Numbered from the stretch's first letter, positions 40,809 to 49,050 are shown. The stretch: 49,838 bases of DNA from Singulisphaera sp. GP187 (GCA_945871445.1 CAMBWI010000010.1:1-49838); one strand, 5' to 3'. Numbers and translations: made by a program. Notes: generated by a model not told the origin, from the sequence alone.

Positions 40809-42487
40809 TCGAAGCGATGTCACCACAATTGATTCTTCTTGCTCCTGAGATGATTCTCTTTGTCGCTGCAGTCACGGTCGCGATTTTGGGTCTCTCAAAA
40901 AATCACGGGATTCGTGCTTCATTGCCATTCATCACTTGCGCGGCATTGATCGCTTCAATCGTTGCAGTACCTCTGACTTGGACCAACGAGAATGCTCAGT
41001 CGGCCAACCTGCTTATGCCGATGCTTGGTCGATTCGTCAAACCACTCTTGGCTGGAATCGGCGTCTTGCTTGTTTTACTTTCAGTTGGTTCAGTCGATCG
41101 CAAATTGGAAGAATCTGTCGCACGAGGCAGAATGGCGTTCGATGCACACCGCGTCGTCCGAGGCGAATTTTATGCTTTCTTTCTGCTCAGCATGATGGGT
41201 GCAATGCTTCTGTGCAATGCGCAAGATTTGATTTGGCTGTTCTTGGCGATTGAATTGGTTTCCCTTCCGACTTACATTATGGTTGCAATCGGCGGATCTG
41301 GGAATCGAAATCAAGAAGCCGCAGTCAAATATTTCTTCCTTGGCGCGATGAGCACTGCGGTCTTCTTGTATGGCTTCGCACTTTTGTATGGCTCGACCGG
41401 TTCGTTGCAGTTTTTGGAAATCCGCAACGCTCTTGTTTCACAATCTGAGGGTAGTGGGATTGACACTTTGGCAACGATTGGAATCATTCTGAGTCTCTTG
41501 GGACTTTGCTTCAAGATCACCGCTGTGCCAATGCAGTTTTATGCTCCAGATGTCTATGAAGGTGCGCCAACGCATGTCACTGCATTCTTAGCATTCGTTC
41601 CAAAGACAGCTGGATTCACGGCAATGGTTCTCATCCTGACATGTGTGGGATGGAGTGGTCACACGCTGATTGATTCCGATGGCATTCGCATTCCTTACAT
41701 GGGACTTCCAACTCCCATCGCAGCGATCTTGTGGATGATTGCAATTCTTACGATGACTCTTGGCAACATCGGCGCTCTCTTGCAAACATCTGTCAAGCGA
41801 ATGTTGGCATATAGCTCCATTGCACACTCTGGATATTTGATCCTTGGACTTATTGTTGGTGCGACCGATGGTGTTGAAGCACTTTTCTTCTATCTCCTTG
41901 CATATGGCGTGATGACCACCGCATCATTTGCTGCGCTTGCAGCTTTGGAGCGACGTGGCGAAGAAATCAATTCGTTCTCAGATCTGGCTGGACTTCGCTT
42001 GCGACATCCAGCGATGGCTTGGATGCTTGCGATTTCTGCGGCATCTTTGGTTGGAATGCCGCCGTTCATTGGATTTTTCGGAAAGATCTATCTCTTTATT
42101 GCCGCATTCGAAGCGGACCAATTTGGTTTGGTTCTTGCCGCGGTACTCAATAGTGCGATCAGTGGTTTGTACTACTTGAAGTTAGCGATCGTCCCATTAG
42201 TCGCACCACCATCTGCACGATCTGAAGAAGTCACATCAGTCCCAAGTCGTTGGCCTTTCATCGCTGCAGTTCTTTGCGGAGTTGGAACAATCGTGCTTCC
42301 ATCAATTGCAGGGACACTTGTTGCTGCTGCACGAAGTTCAGCGCAATCATCACCGATTGTTCTCACTGCATCCGAAAGTAAATCAAAAAGTGATTCCAAA
42401 ACGAATTTCAAGGGTTCATCATCAGGCGCACTTTCCGCCGCACCAGTGACTGCACCCCAAGCGTTGCCCACAGCGTCGACGCATTGA
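40805..42487 (+). CDS. nuoN: NADH-quinone oxidoreductase subunit N
   Basis: This 560-residue proton-pumping membrane subunit shows DLIWLFLAIELVSLPTYIMV (channel Glu), EAAVKYFFLGAMSTAVFLYG with the first Lys, CFKITAVPMQFYAPDVYEGA with the second Lys, VKRMLAYSSIAHSGYLILGL, and LVGMPPFIGFFGKIYLF. The last 60 residues are Ser/Ala/Pro/Thr-rich and hydrophilic, an extension not seen in standard NuoN (about 480-500). It is the last gene of the nuoJKLMN block, and tRNA-Arg follows 16 bp later. A tRNA promoter lies inside its last codons. Confidence 0.95.
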   Translation: MIEAMSPQLILLAPEMILFVAAVTVAILGLSKNHGIRASLPFITCAALIASIVAVPLTWTNENAQSANLLMPMLGRFVKPLLAGIGVLLVLLSVGSVDRKLEESVARGRMAFDAHRVVRGEFYAFFLLSMMGAMLLCNAQDLIWLFLAIELVSLPTYIMVAIGGSGNRNQEAAVKYFFLGAMSTAVFLYGFALLYGSTGSLQFLEIRNALVSQSEGSGIDTLATIGIILSLLGLCFKITAVPMQFYAPDVYEGAPTHVTAFLAFVPKTAGFTAMVLILTCVGWSGHTLIDSDGIRIPYMGLPTPIAAILWMIAILTMTLGNIGALLQTSVKRMLAYSSIAHSGYLILGLIVGATDGVEALFFYLLAYGVMTTASFAALAALERRGEEINSFSDLAGLRLRHPAMAWMLAISAASLVGMPPFIGFFGKIYLFIAAFEADQFGLVLAAVLNSAISGLYYLKLAIVPLVAPPSARSEEVTSVPSRWPFIAAVLCGVGTIVLPSIAGTLVAAARSSAQSSPIVLTASESKSKSDSKTNFKGSSSGALSAAPVTAPQALPTASTH

Positions 42488-42493
42488 TATCAT
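42464..42493 (+). promoter_or_regulatory. Promoter of tRNA-Arg(ACG)
   Basis: TTGCCC (42464-42469) and TATCAT (42488-42493) are 18 bases apart. The -10 box ends 10 bases before the mature tRNA. The -35 box is the same hexamer as at tRNA-Val(GAC), and the -10 box is the same as at tRNA-Val(TAC). Confidence 0.5.
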
Positions 42494-42503
42494 TCGATTT
42501 TAA

Positions 42504-42577
42504 GCGACCATAGCTCAATTGGATAGAGCACGAGCCTACGAAGCTCGGGGTTGCAGGTTCGAGTCCTGCTGGTCGCG
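42504..42577 (+). tRNA. tRNA-Arg(ACG)
   Basis: A 74-base cloverleaf. The acceptor stem is GCGACCA/TGGTCGC and the discriminator base is G. The D arm is GCTC/GAGC. The anticodon stem is CGAGC/GCTCG with loop CTACGAA, giving anticodon ACG. A34 is expected to be converted to inosine to read CGU/CGC/CGA. The T arm is GCAGG/CCTGC. CCA is not encoded. A T-rich tract (42580-42587) follows and may end its transcript before polX. Confidence 0.97.
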
Positions 42578-42608
42578 CTTCTTTTTTCATTCGAAATCTG
42601 GAGGTTCG

Positions 42609-44375
42609 TTGGCGACCAATCAAGAATGTGCGAATGTCTTTTCTCGGATCGCAGATCTGCTCGAGATCACTGGAGCGAATGCATTCAAGGTGAATGCTTA
42701 CCGCAAGGCTGCCCGCTCGTGCGAGAATGAATCACGAGAACTCGGCCGGCTTGCACGAGAATCGCCTGCCGACCTTCGCACCATCGAAGGGATCGGCGAG
42801 AGCACCGCCGCGAAGATTGTCGAACTCGAAACTGTTGGAAAAGTTGCTGAACTTGAGGCGCTCCAGTCAAAGATTCCGCCAGGATTGCCGGCCCTTCTCA
42901 CCTTGCAAGGTGTCGGACCAAAGTCCGTAAAACTTCTCTGGGATTCTGCCAAAGTCACCAGTATCGACGAATTGCGCGCCGCAATTGAAAGTGGCGCCCT
43001 GCGGAGTGTCGAGCGCATGGGCGAAAAAACAATTGCAAATCTCCGTGATGCTGTTGCTGCGCATGATGCGGCTGGCGCAGGTCCCGTGCGTTATCGATTG
43101 GGAGAAGCCATACCAATCGCCGAAGCAATGCTGAAAAGAATGCGCGCGACCAATGGCACCGTGCGCGTGTCTTTCGCAGGCAGCGCACGCCGAGGGCGAG
43201 AGACCGTTGGCGATCTTGATCTTCTCGTTTCAAGTACAGATCCCGTAGCAGCAAAAGCTGCGTTCTTGAATTGCCCTGGAATTGGCAAAGTCCTTGCGCA
43301 TGGCGATACGAAATGCGCAGTGCAATTATCGACTGGAATTCAGGTCGATCTGCGCATCGTGAAGGACAATGCCTTTGGTGCTGCGCTTTTGTACTTCACT
43401 GGAAGTGTTGATCACAATGTTCTTCTACGCGAACGAGCAATTGCCCGTGGAATGAGGCTGAATGAGTATGGTTTGTTTCGCGTGCCGAAGGACAGTGCAG
43501 ATGGTGCAGATTTGCCGCTCGTTGCAGCTGAAACCGAGGAGTCGATTTATAGCGCTCTCGATCTTCCGTACTGCCCTCCAGAACTACGCGAGATGCACGG
43601 TTCGGACTTGACGAAATCTTCTCCAACCTTGATCGAACTTGCTGACATCAAAGCAGAATTGCATTCGCATACCACCGCGAGTGATGGTGACTTGAGCATT
43701 CTTGAACTCGCATCACTTGCGAAAGCTCGAGGTTTTCACACGATCGCAGTGACCGATCACAGTCGCGCGAGCGCACAAGCGAACGGACTTTCTGTCGAGC
43801 GTTTGTTGAAGCACATCGACGCGATCAGTGAAGTCGAAGCGAAAATTGGAGGCATTCGAATCCTCGCTGGAAGCGAAGTCGACATCATGGCTGATGGTCG
43901 TTTGGATTATGACGATGACATCCTTGCAAAATTAGATATTGTCGTTGCCAGTCCGCACACAGCACTCAAGCAAGCTCCGCAAGCTGCGACCGACCGACTG
44001 CTGTGTGCGATTCGCCATCCGCTGGTTCATATTCTTGGCCATCCCACTGGGCGAATCATTCAAGGCCGCGAGGGATTGAATCCCAATATGGAATTACTCT
44101 GCAAAACGGCCAAGGACTGCGGGACTGCGATGGAGATCAACTGCCACTGGTCGCGGCTTGACTTGCGCGATCAGCATGTGCGCATTGCCGTTGTCGCTGG
44201 CTGCATGATTGCCATCAACTGCGATATTCACTCCCCAGGCGATGCGGACAACCTGCGATATGGCATCGCGACTGCTCGCAGAGGTGGGCTGACTGCAGCA
44301 GGATGCGTCAATACTTGGTCAGCAGCAAAACTTCACGATTGGCTGTCCAGTAAGCGCAAGTCATTTCAATCATAA
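42609..44375 (+). CDS. polX: Family X DNA polymerase with C-terminal PHP domain
   Basis: Bacterial PolX fills short gaps in base-excision and break repair, and its PHP domain usually carries 3'-5' exonuclease and AP-endonuclease activity. The 588-residue protein has helix-hairpin-helix segments (FKVNAYRKAARS; IEGIGESTAAKI; LQGVGPKSVKLLW) and the polymerase palm with GSARRGRETVGDLDLLVS, including the two catalytic Asp residues. From about residue 345 it has a PHP domain (ELHSHTTASDGDL, TIAVTDHS, GSEVDIMADGRLDYDD, HILGHPTGRI, EINCHW). The real start is TTG at 42609, five bases after GGAGG. The frame remains open upstream through the tRNA, but that part is not coding. Confidence 0.94.
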   Translation: MATNQECANVFSRIADLLEITGANAFKVNAYRKAARSCENESRELGRLARESPADLRTIEGIGESTAAKIVELETVGKVAELEALQSKIPPGLPALLTLQGVGPKSVKLLWDSAKVTSIDELRAAIESGALRSVERMGEKTIANLRDAVAAHDAAGAGPVRYRLGEAIPIAEAMLKRMRATNGTVRVSFAGSARRGRETVGDLDLLVSSTDPVAAKAAFLNCPGIGKVLAHGDTKCAVQLSTGIQVDLRIVKDNAFGAALLYFTGSVDHNVLLRERAIARGMRLNEYGLFRVPKDSADGADLPLVAAETEESIYSALDLPYCPPELREMHGSDLTKSSPTLIELADIKAELHSHTTASDGDLSILELASLAKARGFHTIAVTDHSRASAQANGLSVERLLKHIDAISEVEAKIGGIRILAGSEVDIMADGRLDYDDDILAKLDIVVASPHTALKQAPQAATDRLLCAIRHPLVHILGHPTGRIIQGREGLNPNMELLCKTAKDCGTAMEINCHWSRLDLRDQHVRIAVVAGCMIAINCDIHSPGDADNLRYGIATARRGGLTAAGCVNTWSAAKLHDWLSSKRKSFQS

Positions 44376-44400
44376 ATTCCTACGCTAGGATCAGACTTCG

Positions 44401-45864
44401 ATGTTTGAATCACTCACAGAGAATCTCTCGGGCGCACTTCGCAATCTGACTGGACGAGGGAGAATTACCGAATCGAATGTTCGCGAGGCGATGGTCACAA
44501 TCGAAAATGCGCTGCTTGAAGCCGATGTCAATCGCGAAATCGTAAAAACCTTTTGTGCGGAAGTTCTTCAGGATGCACTTGGATCTGAAGTTCTGCGAAG
44601 CCTTCGACCCGATGAGCAGATGATCGGCATCGTTCACAAACGCCTCGTCGCGTTGATGGGAACGAGCGCATCGCGTATCTCATTCGTCGAACCCGGACCA
44701 ACTGTCTTGATGCTTTGTGGTTTGCAAGGTGCGGGAAAGACAACGACATGTGGCAAACTTGCAGCTTGGCTTGGCCGACGCGGCAAGAGTGTTCTTGTTG
44801 CAGCGTGCGATTTACAGCGCCCCGCTGCTGTCGATCAACTGCGAATCGTCGTCGAATCTGCTGCAAGTGCTGCAGGCGGCAGTCGCATCGCTTTCCACGG
44901 CGAACCTGATCAATGCGCAGATCAACCTGGTGCAAAGCCTGGGAGCGCCGTTGGTGTTGCCAAGCGTGCGCTCCAAAAAGCACGAGCTGAACGCTTCGAT
45001 GTGATCATCATCGATACGGCTGGCCGACTTCATATTGACGATGCGCTGATGCGTGAACTTGAATCTGTTGACAGTGCAATCGAAGCGCATGAAATTCTGC
45101 TCGTTGTTGATTCGATGACTGGACAAGATGCTGTCAACAGTGCGAAGACTTTTCATCAACGAATGAATATTGACGGTGTCATCCTGACCAAACTTGATTC
45201 TGACACGCGAGGCGGAGCGGCTCTTTCGGTTCGTCAAGTGACAGGCGCACCAATCAAATTTATTGGCGTCAGCGAACACTGGGATGGACTCGACGAATTT
45301 GATCCCCAAAGAATGGCTGGGCGCATCTTGGGAATGGGCGATGTTGTATCGCTCGTCGAAAAGGTTCAAGGGCAAGTTGACGAAAAGGAAGCGGAAAAAC
45401 TCGCCGAAAAGATGTCGCGCGGTCAGTTGGACATGGATGATTTCCTGAGTCAACTGAAATCAATTCGTCGCATGGGACCACTGAAGCAGATTCTTGGACT
45501 TCTTCCTGGAGTCGGGTCCATGATGAAGGACATTGATATTGACGAGAAGCAATTCGATCGAATTGAAGGCATGATTCGTTCAATGACAAAGAAAGAGCGC
45601 GCCACGCCGACACTCATTGATCGCAGTCGTGTCAAGCGAATTGCATCAGGCAGCGGCACGAATGCGGTCGAAGTTGGGCGGCTGACAAAGCAATTCGAGA
45701 TGATGCAGAAGATGATGAAGCAGATGGGTGGTGGCGGAATGATGGGCAAGATGAACGCGATGCGCGAGATGGCCGCTGGAGGCGGTATGCCAGGTTTGCC
45801 CAGTGGCGCAGGATCTCGCCCAGACAGTGCGAAGAGCAAATTTAAGCAGCGCCCTCGACGGTAA
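44401..45864 (+). CDS. ffh: Signal recognition particle protein Ffh
   Basis: Ffh binds SRP RNA and signal sequences of nascent membrane proteins and docks with FtsY. The 487-residue protein has the N domain (about 1-95). The G domain has GLQGAGKTTTCGKLAAWL, the DLQRPAAVDQL motif, DTAGRLHIDDALM and ILTKLDSDTRGGAAL. The Met-rich M domain has EMMQKMMKQMGGGGMMGKM and a basic tail. A short Gly/Ala/Pro-rich insertion lies after the AAVDQL segment (about residues 155-180, EPDQCADQPGAKPGSAVG). The ATG at 44401 starts 25 bp after polX; TAGGAT nine bases before it could be a -10 box giving a 2-3 base leader. Confidence 0.96.
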   Translation: MFESLTENLSGALRNLTGRGRITESNVREAMVTIENALLEADVNREIVKTFCAEVLQDALGSEVLRSLRPDEQMIGIVHKRLVALMGTSASRISFVEPGPTVLMLCGLQGAGKTTTCGKLAAWLGRRGKSVLVAACDLQRPAAVDQLRIVVESAASAAGGSRIAFHGEPDQCADQPGAKPGSAVGVAKRALQKARAERFDVIIIDTAGRLHIDDALMRELESVDSAIEAHEILLVVDSMTGQDAVNSAKTFHQRMNIDGVILTKLDSDTRGGAALSVRQVTGAPIKFIGVSEHWDGLDEFDPQRMAGRILGMGDVVSLVEKVQGQVDEKEAEKLAEKMSRGQLDMDDFLSQLKSIRRMGPLKQILGLLPGVGSMMKDIDIDEKQFDRIEGMIRSMTKKERATPTLIDRSRVKRIASGSGTNAVEVGRLTKQFEMMQKMMKQMGGGGMMGKMNAMREMAAGGGMPGLPSGAGSRPDSAKSKFKQRPRR

Positions 45865-45875
45865 TTCGCTCGTTT

Positions 45876-45909
45876 GCGAGACCAGTCTGGCGAGACCAGT
45901 CTGGCGACC
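45876..45909. repeat. Tandem 14-bp direct repeat between convergent genes
   Basis: GCGAGACCAGTCTG occurs twice in tandem (45876-45889 and 45890-45903), and a third partial copy (GCGACC) follows. Each unit contains the short palindrome CCAG-T-CTGG. The repeat lies between the 3' ends of ffh (plus) and the AI-2E-family gene (minus), and may have arisen by slippage. No proper terminator for ffh is visible here. Confidence 0.7.
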
Positions 45910-45921
45910 AAGTGACGCCAT

Positions 45922-47244
45922 CTAGTATCGATCAAGCGGCAGAGGATCAGAAGATTTACCTGCAGCCCAATTTCTCAGCGAAGGCATAATCGTTTCACGG
46001 ATTAAAATCTTTGCGCACGCCGCAACGGGAATCGCCAACAGCATTCCGTAAAGACCCGCAACGCTTGCACCTGCGAGTACAGCGACAAAGATAGAGACTG
46101 GTCCAAGATTTGTCGCACGTCCAGCAAAGACAGGTGTCAGCAAATATCCCTCGATTGACTGAACGATTGTAAAGACGAGTGGTGGGCCACCAATAATCCA
46201 ATACCAAGCCATGCGATCTGCCTCGGGAAGTGTCAACTGATTCGCGGCTAAAAGTGCGATCGCAGGAATGATCACGACCAAGCCAAGATATGGAACGATT
46301 GAAAGGATCCCTGCGAGTAATCCAAGTGTCAATGCGTATGGCACACCGTTGATCCACCAACCGCCGGCAAACATCACACCCATCCCTGCAGCGATGAGGA
46401 TTCTGCCTCGGACAAAACCTGCGACAGCTGCATCCATTTCTGCAGCCAAGTGGAAAATCTTCTCTTGGCTAGAAGTCGGAACAAGTCCTGCAAGAAATTG
46501 AAGTGCGGTTGGAAATCCAACGCTGAAGAACCAGAAATAAAACGGTATGAGAACTGCAGCGAAAAGAAGACTGGAAAAATCGAGGATTTTCCAAAGCGCT
46601 GATTGCGCAGTGGAACTCAGGAGTGCCTGCGAAATTGAACTTGTCGAAGAATCGAGGGCATTGGTAACGACTTCTGGTTTGGCAACTTTGGGTTGGACTG
46701 CGACCGGCACGAGATTGGGAGTCTCCGCTTCGCTGTTCGCTACGCTCGGCTCAGAACTCGTTGAATTTGAAGTCGAAGGAGAAACTTCAGTCGATTTGTC
46801 ATTGATCCATGTGCGTACCTTGCTAATTTCGCTTCGGTACTGTTGTGGAAGGACCTCTTCAAATCGATTGATCCATTGATCGAAGCGACCTGCTCTTGCG
46901 CTCGCTACGAATTCAGAGGCTTGGTAGACGATGGTTGGAATAAAGAGCAACCCAGCGAGGGCAACTCCCAATCCTGCAGAAGCCAAGATCGCACTCACGG
47001 CAACTGGGCGCGACAATTTCAACACGCGACAAAGCCACGCTACTAATGGCTCAACTAAGTATGCGAGCGTAAAAGCAAGCAGCAGCGGAACAGTCACAAA
47101 TCGAAGCGCATATCCCGCCCAGATTGCGCCGAAGATCAACGCAATGACAAGCAGATCTCGAAATGCTTGCACTTGCCAAATGTGCAAACGTGCAAAGTCT
47201 TTTTTCCCAGATTCAGGTGTCGGATTCTGCGGATATTGGTCCAT
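45922..47244 (-). CDS. AI-2E/PerM-family membrane transport protein
   Basis: The 440-residue polytopic protein belongs to the AI-2E exporter/PerM family. N-terminal helices follow a short hydrophilic start (LLVIALIFGAIWAGYALRFV, LLLAFTLAYLVEPLVAWL). A large loop of about 100 residues, Ser/Thr/Glu-rich near residues 150-195, comes next. The conserved C-terminal bundle has GRILIAAGMGVMFAGGWWIN, GLLAGILSIVPYLGLVVIIP, ESIEGYLLTPVFAGRA-type residues and GLYGMLLAIPVAACAKILI. Family members act in transport of small molecules or in Na+/H+ exchange; the substrate here is unknown. The start is the ATG at 47244 (a TTG precedes it) with AAGGA eight bases upstream. It follows the Minf_1886-family gene by 9 bp, so the two form an operon. 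Confidence 0.88.
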   Translation of the reverse strand: MDQYPQNPTPESGKKDFARLHIWQVQAFRDLLVIALIFGAIWAGYALRFVTVPLLLAFTLAYLVEPLVAWLCRVLKLSRPVAVSAILASAGLGVALAGLLFIPTIVYQASEFVASARAGRFDQWINRFEEVLPQQYRSEISKVRTWINDKSTEVSPSTSNSTSSEPSVANSEAETPNLVPVAVQPKVAKPEVVTNALDSSTSSISQALLSSTAQSALWKILDFSSLLFAAVLIPFYFWFFSVGFPTALQFLAGLVPTSSQEKIFHLAAEMDAAVAGFVRGRILIAAGMGVMFAGGWWINGVPYALTLGLLAGILSIVPYLGLVVIIPAIALLAANQLTLPEADRMAWYWIIGGPPLVFTIVQSIEGYLLTPVFAGRATNLGPVSIFVAVLAGASVAGLYGMLLAIPVAACAKILIRETIMPSLRNWAAGKSSDPLPLDRY

Positions 47245-47253
47245 CAATTATCC

Positions 47254-47670
47254 TTATCCCTTGTTTCCCATGATGTGCTTACGCAGTCGGTCATTTGCAA
47301 AGACTTCTGCAAAGTCATAGACAGATCGAAAGTCCTCGATCGAATCATTGGGAGATTTGCGAAAGATGCCCAGATCAATCAATGTAAAGACGATGCGCCC
47401 AAAGTCATCTGTACGCTGAACATTCCACCGTTGAAGTACGACTGGGGCCATCATTCCATATTGCTCAATAGCGAACTCCAACAGGCCCATGCAAAGCTGT
47501 TGTCCACTGAGATGTCTGTCATCTGTCGTGAGTTGGCTGGGATCCGACAGTGCTGCCTTCGCGGCATGCCCAAACCCAGTCTGGACAAAATGCAATGCCT
47601 GCACGGGATATGGTCCCGCAGCAGCCCGGATCGTGGCTAAGTCCAACTCTGGTTTGTCCTTCGAAGGCAT
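47254..47670 (-). CDS. Minf_1886-family conserved protein
   Basis: The 138-residue soluble protein has the pattern of the uncharacterised Minf_1886 family, found in Planctomycetes and Verrucomicrobia. It shows YPVQALHFVQTGFGHAAKAA near the N-terminus, HLSGQQLCMGLLEFAIEQYG in the middle and RTDDFGRIVFTLIDLGIFRK, ending with DFRSVYDFAEVF. No function is known; the family has no recognisable catalytic residues. The frame stays open upstream to 47742, but the ATG at 47670 gives the usual family N-terminus. TAAACT lies five bases before it, a near-leaderless layout. Confidence 0.85.
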   Translation of the reverse strand: MPSKDKPELDLATIRAAAGPYPVQALHFVQTGFGHAAKAALSDPSQLTTDDRHLSGQQLCMGLLEFAIEQYGMMAPVVLQRWNVQRTDDFGRIVFTLIDLGIFRKSPNDSIEDFRSVYDFAEVFANDRLRKHIMGNKG

Positions 47671-47764
47671 ACCATAGTTTATCGGAAATCTGCGTGGAAA
47701 TATGCACAATTCGTACAGGAGAGATTCTGCCAGTAGCACCACACAATGTGTCGGGTTGCTTTCT

Positions 47765-47810
47765 GATGCCCCTAAATGATGCCCCTAAATGATGCCCCTA
47801 AATGATGCCC
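47765..47810. repeat. 13-bp tandem repeat, three and a half copies
   Basis: GATGCCCCTAAAT repeats at 47765-47777, 47778-47790 and 47791-47803, and a fourth copy breaks off after GATGCCC (47804-47810). The copies are identical. The 263 bp between the Minf_1886 gene and the OmpA-type lipoprotein contain otherwise only a few hairpin-poor AT-rich stretches, so no further gene was seen there. Confidence 0.85.
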
Positions 47811-47902
47811 TGGATTGATGCTTTTCCACCAAACCAAGAGTGTCGAAAGACAAATATGAAAAAATTTTCTTTGCCCCCTTCCCAAATGTGGCAATGTCAC
47901 GC

Positions 47903-47908
47903 TACACT
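47903..47908 (+). promoter_or_regulatory. -10-like TACACT before the OmpA-type lipoprotein
   Basis: TACACT would start transcription near 47915. That leaves a leader of about 19 bases with GGAGG (47921-47925) at good spacing to the ATG at 47934. No clear -35 box is present. Confidence 0.35.
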
Positions 47909-47933
47909 TTTCTCCAACACGGAGGTTACTACT

Positions 47934-48812
47934 ATGAACGCATTGGAAGCGTCGTTTCGAACCACACTCATCGGACTTGTTGCTGTTGCTAGTGTTGGTT
48001 GCGTCCCCCAAGAAAAATACAACGATCTCGATTTGGCTTATCGTTCTCAGCAGCAACAACTGCTTCGAACGCAAGGCGATCTCGAGACCACTCGAGCGAA
48101 TGAGTCGAGATTGAGATCGCAGCTGGCACAATCAGCTGGCGATCTTTCCTCTCTCGAAGCGCTGCGAAAAGGCCAGAATGTCGATGTCGACAAGCTGCTC
48201 GCAGATTATGAATCGCTCTTGAAGAGAGTTGGCAACATGAATGGCGGTCCACTTCCTGCAGAAGTGAATGCTGCTCTTGCCGCCCTTGCCGGGCAATATC
48301 CAGATGTATTGCAGTTCGACGAAAAGCGAGGAATGATTCGCTTTGCTGCAGACTTCACATTTGATCCAGGGTCGGTCGGTTTGAAAGCAAGTGCGCTCTC
48401 GGTGCTTTCTCAACTGGCGACGATTCTCAATTCGAATGCAGCGAATCCATTCGAAGTCGTTGTTGTTGGCCACACAGACAATGTCCCGATCAAAAAATCT
48501 GCGGCACAACATCCCACCAACACTCACCTCTCTGCTCATCGCGCAATCGCAGTTCGTGACGCCCTTCATAAAGATGGAGTGCAATCATCTCGCTTTCTTA
48601 TCGCTGGGTATGGCGAATTCAGACCAACGGTCCCAAATGGACCAAACGGTGCTGCGCAAAATCGCCGAGTTGATGTTTATCTGATGCCATACTTCGTACC
48701 GATGGCATCCAATATGGCTTCAGCGGATGCCCCAGTTTCTACCCCAGTTTCTACCCCCGCTGCTCCTCAGTCAGCACCGAAAGCGGCTGGCGACCAAGAA
48801 CCGACGAAATAG
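47934..48812 (+). CDS. OmpA-family peptidoglycan-binding lipoprotein
   Basis: The 292-residue precursor has a signal sequence ending in the lipobox ASVGC (Cys about residue 23), so it is probably lipid-anchored. A helical/coiled-coil region (about 25-90, QQQQLLRTQGDLETT) follows. An OmpA C-terminal domain comes next (about 110-245), with DFTFDPGSVGLKASALSVL, VVVVGHTDNVPIKKSAAQHP, LSAHRAIAVRDALH, RFLIAGYGEFRP and NRRVDVYLMP. The Asp and Arg residues that bind diaminopimelate peptidoglycan are present. A Pro/Ala/Ser-rich tail ends it. Pal-like, it likely tethers the outer membrane to the wall. GGAGG precedes the ATG at 47934; the longer upstream frame is not coding. A strong terminator follows. 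Confidence 0.91.
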   Translation: MNALEASFRTTLIGLVAVASVGCVPQEKYNDLDLAYRSQQQQLLRTQGDLETTRANESRLRSQLAQSAGDLSSLEALRKGQNVDVDKLLADYESLLKRVGNMNGGPLPAEVNAALAALAGQYPDVLQFDEKRGMIRFAADFTFDPGSVGLKASALSVLSQLATILNSNAANPFEVVVVGHTDNVPIKKSAAQHPTNTHLSAHRAIAVRDALHKDGVQSSRFLIAGYGEFRPTVPNGPNGAAQNRRVDVYLMPYFVPMASNMASADAPVSTPVSTPAAPQSAPKAAGDQEPTK

Positions 48813-48836
48813 TCTTGTTTATGTGAGGGAGAGGGA

Positions 48837-48875
48837 AAGGGATCGCACGGAAAACCCGTGAGATCCCTTTTTTTG
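48837..48875 (+). terminator. Strong intrinsic terminator after the OmpA-type lipoprotein
   Basis: AAAGGGATC (48837-48845) pairs with GATCCCTTT (48863-48871), and CACGG (48847-48851) with CCGTG (48857-48861), with one G-A mismatch and a 5-base loop. A run of Ts follows. The 14-bp stem is also A-flanked on the left, so it may work in both directions. Confidence 0.93.
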
Positions 48876-48958
48876 TGTTGGTGGAGTCAAACATGGAGAA
48901 AAATCCCATTGCTAATTCTTAGGAATGTGTAAATAACTCAGAATATTCAAAATTTTAT

Positions 48959-49013
48959 TTGTAAATGTCTGAAGCGGTTATAGAATTACTGAGTACGAAT
49001 CTATTTGACCGCT
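48959..49013 (+). promoter_or_regulatory. Promoter-like boxes and an inverted repeat before the last gene
   Basis: TTGTAA (48959-48964) and TAGAAT (48981-48986) are 16 bases apart. AGCGGT (48973-48978) and ACCGCT (49008-49013) form an inverted repeat spanning the expected start site. It could be an operator or a leader hairpin. A Shine-Dalgarno GGAG (49041-49044) stands six bases before the ATG at 49051. Confidence 0.4.
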
Positions 49014-49050
49014 CTAAACCTGCATAAGCAACGACTTTACGGAGAAAGAA

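Noticed and set aside
42519-42608. Upstream extension of the polX frame through tRNA-Arg(ACG)
   Set aside because: It overlaps the tRNA. A GGAGG site five bases before TTG 42609 gives the normal family N-terminus.
47765-47810. CRISPR array
   Set aside because: The 13-bp units are directly adjacent with no spacers, and no cas gene is present.
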